Assembly (NCBI RefSeq): GCF_003950325.1
Contig: NZ_PXZH01000002.1
Location: 310,001 to 374,000, forward strand
Direction: 5' to 3'
DNA length: 64,000 bases
From: Vagococcus humatus
Lineage (GTDB): Bacteria > Bacillota > Bacilli > Lactobacillales > Vagococcaceae
Made by a program: the position numbers and the translations under genes. How positions within the stretch are numbered: the stretch's first letter is position 1; every line of letters starts with the position of its first letter. Below the pieces are notes generated by a model, which saw only the letters and a list, made by a program, of their open reading frames with translations, made no database searches and was not told the DNA's origin. Positions 9,099-18,174 of the stretch are shown in pieces.

Positions 9099-9571
9099 GG
9101 TATTAGAATTAACCTAAAATTAAAACTTTCTCATTTTAATAAATATTTTTTTTGTTTTTTTTAACAGGTATAAAAAATAAAAAATGAATCTATTAAACGT
9201 CAAATTTGAGTTTTATTTGTTAATGATCTCTAGTTTATTTCTTTTGTTTAAGCAAACTCAAGAATGAGCTGCTGCAACAAAGACAAATTTGTCATTAGAG
9301 AAAAAAGTAAAAGTAATTGGCTATAAGTTAATATAAACCTATTTGTCTTCATAAATTGACTTAGTTATAAAAAATCAAACATTAAAATATGTAGCGCTTA
9401 CAATGCTAAATTATAACTATAAGGTTGTTCCGTCAAACAAGTGTCAAAAAATAAATATCAGAATAAGTAGTAAAAAATTAAAGCAATTTTCCAAAATAAA
9501 ATAGTTTGAAAAAAGTATGATAAAAAAATTGATAAATAATTGAAGAAAGATGTTTTCATTAATTTTAGGCG
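9099..9571. other. Very AT-rich intergenic region between glmL and the ftcD operon
   Basis: No convincing gene was found on either strand. It contains a perfect 12-bp palindrome GACAAATTTGTC at 9282-9293 and a quasi-palindrome AAACGTCAAATTTGAGTTT near 9195-9213. At 9390-9402 there is TGTAGCGCTTACA, which resembles a cre site lacking one base. These are candidate binding sites for the hut regulator or CcpA. The promoter of the glmL-like gene must also lie here but I could not place it. Confidence 0.5.
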
Positions 9572-9600
9572 TTGACAGTGTATAGGTGCAATGTTATTCT
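9572..9600 (+). promoter_or_regulatory. Predicted promoter of the ftcD-hutH operon
   Basis: A perfect -35 TTGACA at 9572-9577 and a -10 TATTCT at 9595-9600 are separated by exactly 17 bp. The cre site at 9610 would overlap or directly follow the start of transcription. This implies an untranslated leader of about 325 nt before ftcD. Confidence 0.7.
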
Positions 9601-9609
9601 TAACTCAGT

Positions 9610-9623
9610 TGAAAGCGTTACCT
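9610..9623 (+). promoter_or_regulatory. cre site at the ftcD operon promoter
   Basis: TGAAAGCGTTACCT matches the consensus TGWAARCGYTWNCW at all 14 positions. It lies 10 bp after the -10 box, where bound CcpA would block transcription. Catabolite repression of histidine use is therefore likely. Confidence 0.8.
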
Positions 9624-9829
9624 AAACGTAAATAAAGAACAACTAAGAAATGGAGGAATTTTGGAATAAGTCATAACAACTGAATAAAAGTTGTACGTTT
9701 AAAAATTTAATAACAATAATTTTTTTATGTATAGAGTGATTTTAGCTTATAAAGTATGAAGGAAAACTATAAAAAATGGTTAAACAAACACCCAATCATA
9801 TCTGTTTATCGAAGATCATTTACATTTAT

Positions 9830-9843
9830 AGAAAGCGCTTACT
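9830..9843 (+). promoter_or_regulatory. Second cre site in the ftcD leader
   Basis: AGAAAGCGCTTACT matches the cre consensus at 13 of 14 positions. It is 220 bp downstream of the first site and inside the predicted leader, where CcpA could act as a roadblock or help form a loop with the upstream box. Confidence 0.65.
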
Positions 9844-9931
9844 TTACATGTAACTGGAACATTTTATACAAAAATTTAATAAGTGTTAAAAACTTTAAAA
9901 AGAAAAAATAGATGAAGGGACGTATCAAATC

Positions 9932-10831
9932 ATGGCAAGATTAATCGAATGTATTCCAAACTTTAGCGAGGGACAAAATCAAGAAGTTATCAATGGCTTA
10001 GTTGAAACTGCAAAAAGTGTTAATGGGGTTACTTTGTTAGACCACTCATCAGATGCAAGTCATAACCGTAGTGTTTTTACATTAGTAGGGGATGAAGAAG
10101 GCATTCAAGAAGTTGCTTTTCGTTTAGTAAAATATGCAAGTGAAAATATTGATATGACTAAACATCACGGGGAACATCCTCGTATGGGAGCAACAGACGT
10201 TGTACCTTTTGTACCTATTAAAGATATTACGACAGAAGAATGTATTGAAATTTCTAAAAAAGTTGCTAAACGTATTAATGATGAATTAAATATTCCAATC
10301 TTCTTATATGAAGAATCAGCAGCAACTCCAGCTCGTAAAAACTTAGCTAAAGTTCGTAAAGGTCAATTTGAAGGAATGCCTGAAAAATTACAACAAGAAG
10401 AATGGGCGCCAGACTTTGGTGAACGTAAAATTCACCCAACAGCTGGAATTACAGCAGTTGGTGCAAGAATGCCATTAGTTGCCTTTAACGTAAACTTAGA
10501 TACAGATGATATTACTATTGCTAATAAAATTGCTAAAATCATTCGTGCTTCAGGCGGCGGATTTAAATATTGTAAAGGAATTGGCGTAATGCTTGAAGAT
10601 CGTAACATTGCTCAAGTTTCCATGAACATGGTTAACTTCGAAGGAACTCCTTTATATAGAACATTTGAAACAATTCGCATGGAAGCTAAACGTTACGGCG
10701 TTAACATTATTGGAAGTGAAGTAATTGGTTTAACTCCAGCCAAAGCATTAATTGATTGCGCTGAATACTACTTACAAATTGAAGACTTTGATTATGGTAA
10801 ACAAGTACTAGAAAATCACTTATTAGGATAG
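9932..10831 (+). CDS. ftcD: Glutamate formimidoyltransferase
   Basis: Transfers the formimino group of N-formimino-glutamate to tetrahydrofolate, yielding glutamate and 5-formimino-THF. At 299 residues it is the stand-alone transferase, not fused to the cyclodeaminase as in mammals. Conserved stretches include ECIPNFSEGQ at the N-terminus, KHHGEHPRMGATDVVPF around residues 73-90 and ASGGGFKYCKGIG near 210. It begins after GAAGGGA and is separated by only 12 nt from fchA. It heads the operon behind the TTGACA promoter and two cre boxes. Its presence, with no hutG visible, indicates the folate-dependent branch of histidine degradation. Confidence 0.95.
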   Translation: MARLIECIPNFSEGQNQEVINGLVETAKSVNGVTLLDHSSDASHNRSVFTLVGDEEGIQEVAFRLVKYASENIDMTKHHGEHPRMGATDVVPFVPIKDITTEECIEISKKVAKRINDELNIPIFLYEESAATPARKNLAKVRKGQFEGMPEKLQQEEWAPDFGERKIHPTAGITAVGARMPLVAFNVNLDTDDITIANKIAKIIRASGGGFKYCKGIGVMLEDRNIAQVSMNMVNFEGTPLYRTFETIRMEAKRYGVNIIGSEVIGLTPAKALIDCAEYYLQIEDFDYGKQVLENHLLG

Positions 10832-10843
10832 GAGAATTTACCA

Positions 10844-11470
10844 ATGAAATTAGTTGATATGCAAATTACAGAATTTATGCAAACATTAGGCTCTGATGCT
10901 CCAGCACCAGGTGGAGGTTCAGCAGCAGCTTTATCAGCTTCTATGGGAGCATCTTTAGTTATGATGGTTGCTCAACTTACTATAGGAAAGAAAAAATATG
11001 CTGAGTACGATGCAGAAATGAAAGAAGTCTTAAAAGATGCAACAGATGCTCAGGATTGGCTATTAAAAGCTATCGATAAAGATACAGAAGCATTTAATGA
11101 TGTATCAGCAGTTTTCAGCATGCCAAAAGAAACAGATGAAGATAAGGCTAAAAGAAGAGAAGCTATGCAAGTAGCTTTAAAAGGAGCAGCTAAATCTCCA
11201 TATAGTATGATGGAAGCAATGCTTGAAATGTTAAGAATTACAGATCGTGCAATTGGTAAATCTAATACAAATGCAGCTAGTGACTTAGGTGTTGCAGCAC
11301 TTTCTCTAAAATCAGGCTTACAAAGTGCTTGGTTAAATGTTTTGATTAATTTATCAAGTATTAAAGATGAAGAATTTGTTAAAGAATACCGGACTGAAGG
11401 AGAAGTTATCTTAAAAGAAGGTTGTGCTTTAGCAGATAAAATATATGAAGAAATTTTAGAAATTGTTTAA
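10844..11470 (+). CDS. fchA: Formimidoyltetrahydrofolate cyclodeaminase
   Basis: Converts 5-formimino-THF to 5,10-methenyl-THF and ammonia. The 208-residue all-helical protein carries the family's glycine-rich stretch SDAPAPGGGSAAALSASMGA near residues 17-36 and the TNAASDLGVAALSL region near 140. AGGAGA lies a few nt before the ATG. It is directly downstream of ftcD, whose product is its substrate. A 125-bp gap separates it from fhs without a clear terminator, so both are probably in one transcript. Confidence 0.94.
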   Translation: MKLVDMQITEFMQTLGSDAPAPGGGSAAALSASMGASLVMMVAQLTIGKKKYAEYDAEMKEVLKDATDAQDWLLKAIDKDTEAFNDVSAVFSMPKETDEDKAKRREAMQVALKGAAKSPYSMMEAMLEMLRITDRAIGKSNTNAASDLGVAALSLKSGLQSAWLNVLINLSSIKDEEFVKEYRTEGEVILKEGCALADKIYEEILEIV

Positions 11471-11595
11471 TCAATGAATTGGTAATATTCTGATTGTTTT
11501 ATGCAATTATTTAGTCACACATAATAGGTAGAAGTTTTTAAGGTTAAGGTTTTAAGGTTAAATTAGGAGACTAAAGAAAGCAGGGAATAGAAACA

Positions 11596-13272
11596 ATGGC
11601 ACATTTATCAGATATTGAAATCGCAAGTAAAGCAGAAATGAAACCAATTGAAGAAGTAGCAGCAACTCTAGGAATCGAAAAAGATGAACTAGATATGTAT
11701 GGTAAATACAAAGCTAAATTAAATGTGAATCAACTGAAAAAACTAGAAAATGAACCAGATGGTAAATTAATTTTAGTTACAGCTATCACACCAACTCCAG
11801 CCGGAGAAGGAAAAACAACTACTTCTGTAGGATTAGCAGATGCATTCACTAAGATTGGTAAAAAAGCAGTACTTGCAGTTCGTGAACCATCTTTAGGACC
11901 AGTTTTTGGTGTAAAAGGTGGAGCAGCTGGTGGAGGATATGCCCAAGTAGTTCCAATGGAAGATATTAACTTACACTTTACAGGTGACTTCCATGCAATT
12001 GGAGCAGCTAATAACCTATTAGCTGCAATGTTAGATAACCATATTCATCATGGTAATGCACTAGGCATTGATAGCCGTAAAATTACTTGGAAACGTGTAG
12101 TTGACATGAACGATCGTCAATTACGTCACATTGTGAATGGTTTACAAGGCCGAGTAAATGGTGTGCCAAGAGAAGATGGTTATGACATTACAGTAGCTTC
12201 TGAAATCATGGCAGTATTATGTTTAGCAAATGATATTACTGAATTAAAAGATAAATTACGTCAAATGATTGTAGCTTATACTTTTGAAGGAGAACCTGTT
12301 ACAGCAGGTGATCTAAAAGCAGAAGGAGCTTTAACAGCTTTATTAAAAGATGCTATTCACCCAAATATTGTTCAAACATTAGAACATACACCAGCTTTAA
12401 TTCATGGTGGACCATTCGCTAATATTGCTCATGGTTGTAACAGTGTTTTAGCAACAAAAATGGGCTTGAAATATGCAGACTACGTTATCACAGAAGGTGG
12501 ATTCGGTGCTGACTTAGGAGCAGAGAAATTTATCGATATTAAATGTCGATTAGCTGATTTGAAGCCATCAGCAGTTGTTTTAGTAGCAACTATTCGTGCT
12601 CTTAAAATGCATGGTGGCATTCCTAAGAAAGAATTAGGGCCTGAAAATGTTGAAGCAGTACTAAAAGGTCTACCAAACTTAGAAAAACACTTAGAAAATA
12701 TTCAAGATGTATATGGACTTCCAGTAGTTGTGGCAATTAATAAATTCCCAACTGATACAGATGCTGAACTTGAAGCTGTTTATAAAGCTTGTCAAGAACG
12801 TGGAGTAGATGTTGTCTTATCTGATGTATGGGGTAAAGGCGGCGAAGGCGGTGTTGAACTAGCAGAAAAAGTGGCTGAGTTAGCAGAAAAAGAAAATAAT
12901 TTCAGTTTTGTTTATGATGAAGAAGATAGTATTGAAGAAAAATTAAATAAAATTGTTCAAAAGGTTTACGGAGGTAAAGGTGTTGAGTTAACTAAAGCTG
13001 CTCGTAAAGAATTAACTGAATTAGAGCGTTTAGGCTTTGGCAACTATCCAATTTGTATGGCTAAAACTCAATACTCATTCTCTGATGATGCGACTTTAGT
13101 AGGTCGACCAACTGACTTTACTATTACTATTCGTAATTTAAAAGTTTCAGCAGGAGCTGGATTCATTGTAGCGTTAACTGGAGCAGTTATGACAATGCCA
13201 GGTTTACCAAAAGTTCCAGCGGCAGAAAAAATAGATGTGGATGAGTCAGGAGTCATTACAGGGTTATTCTAG
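11596..13272 (+). CDS. fhs: Formate-tetrahydrofolate ligase
   Basis: Interconverts formate, THF and ATP with 10-formyl-THF. At 558 residues it has the family length, with the P-loop [14 protein letters not shown] near residues 64-77, then [21 protein letters not shown] and the [11 protein letters not shown] region. In the histidine operon the likely direction is reverse: methenyl-THF from FchA becomes 10-formyl-THF (by a FolD elsewhere), and Fhs then regenerates THF and makes ATP with release of formate. That direction is an inference from context. HutD follows after only 18 nt. A second fhs elsewhere in the genome is possible but cannot be seen. Confidence 0.96.
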   Translation: MAHLSDIEIASKAEMKPIEEVAATLGIEKDELDMYGKYKAKLNVNQLKKLENEPDGKLILVTAITPTPAGEGKTTTSVGLADAFTKIGKKAVLAVREPSLGPVFGVKGGAAGGGYAQVVPMEDINLHFTGDFHAIGAANNLLAAMLDNHIHHGNALGIDSRKITWKRVVDMNDRQLRHIVNGLQGRVNGVPREDGYDITVASEIMAVLCLANDITELKDKLRQMIVAYTFEGEPVTAGDLKAEGALTALLKDAIHPNIVQTLEHTPALIHGGPFANIAHGCNSVLATKMGLKYADYVITEGGFGADLGAEKFIDIKCRLADLKPSAVVLVATIRALKMHGGIPKKELGPENVEAVLKGLPNLEKHLENIQDVYGLPVVVAINKFPTDTDAELEAVYKACQERGVDVVLSDVWGKGGEGGVELAEKVAELAEKENNFSFVYDEEDSIEEKLNKIVQKVYGGKGVELTKAARKELTELERLGFGNYPICMAKTQYSFSDDATLVGRPTDFTITIRNLKVSAGAGFIVALTGAVMTMPGLPKVPAAEKIDVDESGVITGLF

Positions 13273-13290
13273 AAAAGGAGTAAAACTGAA

Positions 13291-13899
13291 ATGAATATAC
13301 GTCGACTTACCGAAGAGGATTATCACGTAAGTACTTGGAGTGGTGGAGAGACAAGGGAACTTGTTCTCTCACCAGCTTCAGGTGATTATAACAATCGTCA
13401 ATTTGATTACCGTCTATCCTCAGCAACAGTGGAGTTAAATGAAAGTAACTTCAGCGATCTGACAGGGTTTAACCGAGACATTATGATTTTAGAAGGGAAT
13501 GTCACCCTATTTCATGATGAGCCAACTGGGCAGCGAGTTGTAGAACTTGGACCACTGGAACAAGATAGTTTTCAAGGGAAAAATCCAACTAAAAGTATTG
13601 GGACTTGTGTGGATTTTAACTTGATGTATCAAGAAGGGTATGAAGGTAGTTTAGAAGTACTTACGCAAGTATTAGAACAGCAATTAGAACCAAATCAAGA
13701 TTATTTATTTTATTCGTTAGAAGATTTTATTGATGTCTCCGTGTGTCAACATGGTAAAAACAGCAGTTATAAGTTAACTAAAGGGGATAGTTTGTATTTA
13801 TCAGAGTTATCTGAACCGGTTACCCTTACTTTAGCGCCAAATATGACATCTATACACAAACCTCTAGCAATAAAAGCCAGCATAAGATTAAAAAATTAA
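13291..13899 (+). CDS. hutD: HutD-family protein, second copy
   Basis: A 202-residue HutD-family cupin-like protein (PF05962). The N-terminus DYHVSTWSGGETRELVLSP carries the TWSGG motif, followed by FDYRLSSATVELNESNFS and FNRDIMILEGNVTLFHDE, all typical of the family. Known HutD has no demonstrated enzyme activity and is thought to tune hut expression. It begins after AAAGGAG, 18 nt behind fhs, so it is part of the operon. It is the closer match to canonical HutD of the two copies. A degenerate stretch resembling its C-terminal half follows immediately. Confidence 0.82.
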   Translation: MNIRRLTEEDYHVSTWSGGETRELVLSPASGDYNNRQFDYRLSSATVELNESNFSDLTGFNRDIMILEGNVTLFHDEPTGQRVVELGPLEQDSFQGKNPTKSIGTCVDFNLMYQEGYEGSLEVLTQVLEQQLEPNQDYLFYSLEDFIDVSVCQHGKNSSYKLTKGDSLYLSELSEPVTLTLAPNMTSIHKPLAIKASIRLKN

Positions 13900-14190
13900 A
13901 GAAACACAGTTGTTTTTCGCGGATGTTTTTATGATTGATGCACTTTTTCTAGCAGTGAATAACTTGTTGAATGTTTAAAAAGTACAGATAAAAACCGCTT
14001 GTTGGCTTTTTATGAATTTGAAAAGAGTAATGTTAAAGATTGCTCTATCAGGTTAGAGGATTTCATTTGTGGATAGTGTTATCTATAAGAATGATGTCCT
14101 ACTTGTCTAAGAATCAAATACAGTCACTAGTTTATAAAAGCCAGTTGCATGACTTGAATAAACTTTTAACAAGTACCCAAAACAAGGATT
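13900..14190 (+). pseudogene. Degenerate reading frame, possibly a decayed HutD-like C-terminus
   Basis: Joining two frames by a shift near 13960 gives a protein-like stretch of about 60 residues, including FMIDALFLAVNN, then LVECLKSTDKNRLLAFYEFE and LEDFICG before a stop near 14074. In another frame DSVIYKNDVLLV follows. Aligned by eye with hutD residues 110-180, patterns such as FYSLEDF/FYEFEK and GDSLYLSE/GDSVIYKND coincide. I infer a broken copy of a HutD-type C-terminal half, but the similarity is weak and unverified. No intact gene, SD-supported start or terminator was seen in this 309-bp gap; a 61-codon frame at 14040-14225 has no supporting features. Confidence 0.35.
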
Positions 14191-14208
14191 TGGAGAGGAG
14201 ATTCTCAA

Positions 14209-15546
14209 ATGAGTCAGGAAAATGAAAAGGCTAAATTTAGTCTAACCGGTGCAACACTATACGGAATTAACGCAGTTATTGGATCAGGAATATTTCTTTT
14301 ACCTCAACGTATTTACGATGGAATGGGGCCGGCATCTATTGTAGCTCTATTAGCCGATGTGCTATTGGTATTATTACTTGCTTTATGTTTTGCGGAAGTG
14401 GCAGGATATTTCAGTAAAAATGGTGGTGCTTTCCAGTATTCTAAAGCAGCCTTTGGTGATTTTATTGGATTTAACGTTGGATTACTTGGTTGGATTGTAA
14501 CGGTTATTGCTTGGTCAGCTATGGCAGCAGGATTTGCTAAGTTGTTAGTAGCTTTGTTCCCTCAAGTAGCTGGAAAAGAAACTATGGTAAGTATTTTACT
14601 GTTGATTGTTCTATCAGTTATTAATAGTTTTGGGGTGAAAACTTCTAAAACATTTACAGTGGTTATTACCGTTGCTAAACTGATTCCAATTGTGGCATTT
14701 TCAATTTGTAGCTTATTCTTTATTAAATATGGATTCCAACATGGGCATTTTACCCCATTCTTACAATTAAAACCAGGTGTTAGTCTATCTCAATCTATGG
14801 CTTCTACCTCATTAATCGTATTTTATGCCTTCATTGGATTTGAAGCTTTACCAATTGTGGCTGGTGAAATGAGAAATGCGAAGAAAAATGTACCTAGAGC
14901 AATTTTAATGTCAATTATTGCAGTATCATTCTTCTATTTTATTATTTTAGTCGGAACAATTGCAATGCTTGGACCAAGCATTATGAACGGAGTATCACCA
15001 GTTCAAGATGCCTTCATGAAAATGATTGGACCTGCTGGTAAGTACTTAATTGCGATTGGTGCATTAGTTTCTATTGGTGGATTGAACATGGGAGATTCTA
15101 TGATGGTTCCACGTTATGCAGCTTCAATTGCAGACGAAGGATTATTACCTAGCGTGATTGCAAAACAAAATCGCCGGGGAGCACCAATTGTGGCTATCGT
15201 TGTATCTGGTATTTTAGCAGGTATGCTTGTATTAAGTGGTTCATTTGAACAATTAGCTGAACTAAGTGTGGTAATGCGTTTCATTCAATACATTCCAACA
15301 GCTTTAGCAGTCATTGTTTTACGTAAAAAAGATATGGGAGTTAAACCAACCTTTAGATTACCATTTGGACCTGTTATTCCTATTTTAAGTGTAGTGGTAA
15401 GTATTTGGATGGTGTCAGCTACAGCTAAAATTAACTTGATCTTTGCTGGAGTTGGTATTGTCGTTGCAAGTATTCTTTACTTTGTTTTAAATGGTAAAGG
15501 GAAAGCAGATAAAGCACCAGAAACCCCAAACAAAGCAGCAGAATAA
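14209..15546 (+). CDS. APC-family amino acid permease, probably histidine or urocanate
   Basis: A 445-residue membrane protein with about 12 predicted transmembrane helices. It belongs to the amino acid-polyamine-organocation superfamily, shown by the first helix motif NAVIGSGIFLLP, the FYAFIGFEALPIVAGE segment near residue 205 and KNVPRAILMS. GGAGAGGAG precedes the ATG. It lies between hutD and hutH in the histidine operon, so import of histidine, or exchange of histidine for a product, is the likely task; substrate cannot be read from the sequence. It could also carry a related amino acid. Confidence 0.85.
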   Translation: MSQENEKAKFSLTGATLYGINAVIGSGIFLLPQRIYDGMGPASIVALLADVLLVLLLALCFAEVAGYFSKNGGAFQYSKAAFGDFIGFNVGLLGWIVTVIAWSAMAAGFAKLLVALFPQVAGKETMVSILLLIVLSVINSFGVKTSKTFTVVITVAKLIPIVAFSICSLFFIKYGFQHGHFTPFLQLKPGVSLSQSMASTSLIVFYAFIGFEALPIVAGEMRNAKKNVPRAILMSIIAVSFFYFIILVGTIAMLGPSIMNGVSPVQDAFMKMIGPAGKYLIAIGALVSIGGLNMGDSMMVPRYAASIADEGLLPSVIAKQNRRGAPIVAIVVSGILAGMLVLSGSFEQLAELSVVMRFIQYIPTALAVIVLRKKDMGVKPTFRLPFGPVIPILSVVVSIWMVSATAKINLIFAGVGIVVASILYFVLNGKGKADKAPETPNKAAE

Positions 15547-15610
15547 ACATAAATAAATCAGGAACCATAAACAGATAAAAGAATTTGGAGAATAGTAGGA
15601 GGAGTTCATT

Positions 15611-17152
15611 ATGTCAAAAAATATTATTTTAACTGGTAACGATTTAACTTTAGAAAACGTAGTAGAGGTTGCACGCCAAGGTGCTACAGTTGAATTATCT
15701 GATGGAGCAATTGAAGCAGTAAACGCTGCTCGTAAAATTATTGATGATATTGTAGAGAACGAACGAGTAGTTTACGGTGTAACAACTGGATTTGGTTCAT
15801 TATGTAACGTAAGTATTGATAAAGATGATTGTACACAACTACAAGAAAACTTAATCAGAACTCACTCAAGTGGTTTTGGTGAACCTTTAGCTGAAGATGT
15901 GGTACGTGCTGTTATGTTAATCCGTATTAACTCATTACTTAAAGGTTACTCAGGTATTCGTTTAAGCACTATTAACACATTAATGAACATGTTAAATAAA
16001 GGCGTTGTTCCTCATATTCCTGGTAAAGGATCATTAGGAGCTTCAGGAGACTTAGCACCATTATCTCACATGGTTCTTCCAATGTTAGGTTTAGGCCGTG
16101 CTTATTACAAAGGTGAATTAATGACAGGGAAAGAAGCAATGGAAAAAGCTGGCGTTCCAGTTATTCAATTAGTAGCAAAAGAAGGCTTAGCATTAATTAA
16201 CGGTACAACTGTATTAACAGGTATTGGAGCATTAGCAACTTATGATGCTATCCAATTACTTAAATTATCTGACGTAGCAGGAGCATTATCATTAGAAGTT
16301 CACAATGGTATCTACAATGCCTTTGATGAAGATTTACATATTATCCGTCCTCAAAGCGGACAATTAGCTACTGCACGTAACATTCGTCACCTAATTGAAG
16401 GTAGTACATTAACTACACCAGCAACTCGTGAACGTGTACAAGATCCTTATACATTACGTTGTATCCCTCAAATTCATGGAGCAAGTAAAGATAGTATTGC
16501 TTACGTGAAAGAAAAAGTTGAAATTGAAATTAACTCTGTAACAGATAACCCAATTATTACTCGTAGTGGAGATGTTATTTCAGGTGGTAACTTCCACGGA
16601 GAACCAATGGCACAACCATTTGACTTCTTAGGAATTGCTGCTTCAGAAATCGGAAATGTATCTGAACGTCGTGTAGAACGTTTAGTAAACTCACAATTAA
16701 GTGGTTTACCATCATTCTTGGTTAAACACCCAGGATTGAACTCAGGTTTCATGATTACACAATATGCTGCTGCTTCATTAGCATCAGAAAACAAAATCTT
16801 GTCTCACCCAGCAAGTGTGGACTCAATTCCATCTTGTGAAAACCAAGAAGACTTTGTAAGTATGGGAACTACTGCAGCACGTAAAGCATTAGAAATCGTT
16901 AAAAACTCTCGTCGTATTGTTGCAACTGAAATTATGGCTGCTTGTCAAGCTTTAGACTTCCGTTTAGAAAATGGTGACTTAGGTAAAGGAACTAAAGCAG
17001 CTTACGAAACATTCAGAAAATCTGTTGACTTTATCGAATTAGATAAAGAAATTGAAATGTACGATGAGTTAGAAAAAGCAACTGCTTTATTAATAGATGG
17101 TTCTTTATTAGAAGCTGTTGAAAAAGAAGTAGAATTAGATATTCAATTCTAG
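15611..17152 (+). CDS. hutH: Histidine ammonia-lyase
   Basis: Removes ammonia from L-histidine to give urocanate, the first step of the pathway. The 513-residue protein contains GKGSLGASGDLAPLSHM; Ala144-Ser145-Gly146 form the self-made MIO electrophile. Other family marks are VYGVTTGFGSL near residue 55 and TDNPIITRSGDVISGGNFHG near 310. GTAGGAGGAG gives a strong ribosome site. It is the last gene of the operon and is followed by a clear terminator. It is unusual that the first enzyme of the pathway is at the 3' end of the transcript. Confidence 0.97.
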   Translation: MSKNIILTGNDLTLENVVEVARQGATVELSDGAIEAVNAARKIIDDIVENERVVYGVTTGFGSLCNVSIDKDDCTQLQENLIRTHSSGFGEPLAEDVVRAVMLIRINSLLKGYSGIRLSTINTLMNMLNKGVVPHIPGKGSLGASGDLAPLSHMVLPMLGLGRAYYKGELMTGKEAMEKAGVPVIQLVAKEGLALINGTTVLTGIGALATYDAIQLLKLSDVAGALSLEVHNGIYNAFDEDLHIIRPQSGQLATARNIRHLIEGSTLTTPATRERVQDPYTLRCIPQIHGASKDSIAYVKEKVEIEINSVTDNPIITRSGDVISGGNFHGEPMAQPFDFLGIAASEIGNVSERRVERLVNSQLSGLPSFLVKHPGLNSGFMITQYAAASLASENKILSHPASVDSIPSCENQEDFVSMGTTAARKALEIVKNSRRIVATEIMAACQALDFRLENGDLGKGTKAAYETFRKSVDFIELDKEIEMYDELEKATALLIDGSLLEAVEKEVELDIQF

Positions 17153-17180
17153 TCTACTCACAAACAAGAGGATTCCCTTA

Positions 17181-17209
17181 GAGACTGAGATTGTTGCTCA
17201 GTCTCTTTT
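17181..17209 (+). terminator. Terminator of the histidine operon
   Basis: GAGACTGAG and CTCAGTCTC form a perfect 9-bp stem with a 7-nt loop and are followed by TTTT. It closes the ftcD-hutH transcript before yitT. Confidence 0.85.
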
Positions 17210-17271
17210 GTGCTATCTTAAAGATAACAGTTAAAAGGAGAGAAATTATAGAATAGAACGGAAGTGGTTGA

Positions 17272-18150
17272 GTGTTAAATGTATTAAATCAAGAGTGGAT
17301 GCGCAAAAATGCAACGAAATTAACTGTTGTCACAGTCTATGCATTTTTATATGCGATAGCCTTAAATTTCTTTTGGCAAACAGCTCATATTTATGCTGGA
17401 GGATTAACAGGGATTTCTCAAATATTTACAACGATTATGGACAGATGGTTTCAGGTAAGTATTCCAATATCAGTTATTTATTACATGCTAAATTTACCTT
17501 TACTGGTGATTGCGTGGATTAAAATTGATCATAAATTAGTTGTATACACTATTATAAGTGTAACCTTTGCCTCATTAGCAGTTCATTTTGTACCAACGGT
17601 TGTCTTGATTAAAGATCCAATTATTTGTGCTATTTTTGGTGGGGCAATGAATGGCTTATCTTTAGGCATTGCTTTAAAGCATGGAATAACAACAGGTGGT
17701 TTAGATATTGTTATTATTGGGCTGAGAAAGTTAACAGGTAAAAGTGTGGGAGTTATTTCTATGGTGATCAATGGTACCATTGTATTTACAGCTGGCTATT
17801 TATTTGGTTGGCCATATGCCTTTTACAGTTTATTATCTATTTTTGTAAGTGGTAAGGTCACAGATTTAGTCTATACAAAATATAAAAAAGTCCAAGTCAT
17901 GATTGTGACTAAAAATCCAGATGTGGTAATTCCTAAAATTCAAGAGCAATTGACTCGAGGAATGACAGTTATTAGAGATGCTGAAGGAGCGTATAACCAT
18001 CAAAATCATGCAATTATTATTGCCGTAATCACTAATCATGAAATGGAAACGTTAGAAGAAATTATTAATGAAGTGGATCCTAATTGTTTCGTCAGTATCT
18101 CCCAAGATGTGAAGATTTTAGGAAATTTTGAAGAGATGATGTTTTTATAA
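17272..18150 (+). CDS. YitT family membrane protein
   Basis: A 292-residue protein with about five to six hydrophobic helices in the first 200 residues (YitT_membrane family). A soluble C-terminal DUF2179 domain begins around residue 205 (KVQVMIVTKNPDVVIPKIQEQL). GHGITTGGLDIV-like sequence (KHGITTGGLDIV) is typical. The family may be transporters, but no substrate is established. The start is uncertain: GTG at 17272 behind GGAAGTGG is used here. The following YgbA-like gene begins 24 nt downstream, so the two are probably cotranscribed. Confidence 0.82.
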   Translation: MLNVLNQEWMRKNATKLTVVTVYAFLYAIALNFFWQTAHIYAGGLTGISQIFTTIMDRWFQVSIPISVIYYMLNLPLLVIAWIKIDHKLVVYTIISVTFASLAVHFVPTVVLIKDPIICAIFGGAMNGLSLGIALKHGITTGGLDIVIIGLRKLTGKSVGVISMVINGTIVFTAGYLFGWPYAFYSLLSIFVSGKVTDLVYTKYKKVQVMIVTKNPDVVIPKIQEQLTRGMTVIRDAEGAYNHQNHAIIIAVITNHEMETLEEIINEVDPNCFVSISQDVKILGNFEEMMFL

Positions 18151-18174
18151 AAAAATGAAAAAGGGGCTGAAAGG

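Noticed and set aside
9653-9671. GGAGG followed by a TTG start in the ftcD leader
   Set aside because: The frame closes after two codons (TTG GAA TAA), so it cannot encode a useful peptide.
9756-9911. 51-codon frame in the ftcD leader, starting MKENYKKWLNKHP
   Set aside because: No ribosome site before the ATG, very Lys/Asn-rich as expected for random AT-rich sequence, and the second cre box lies inside it. A leader peptide is possible but unsupported.
14040-14225. 61-codon frame before the permease
   Set aside because: Overlaps the permease start, has no ribosome site and no recognisable similarity; the interval looks like decayed sequence.
16501-16794. 97-codon minus-strand frame within hutH
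   Set aside because: Antisense shadow of a highly conserved coding region, with no start context.
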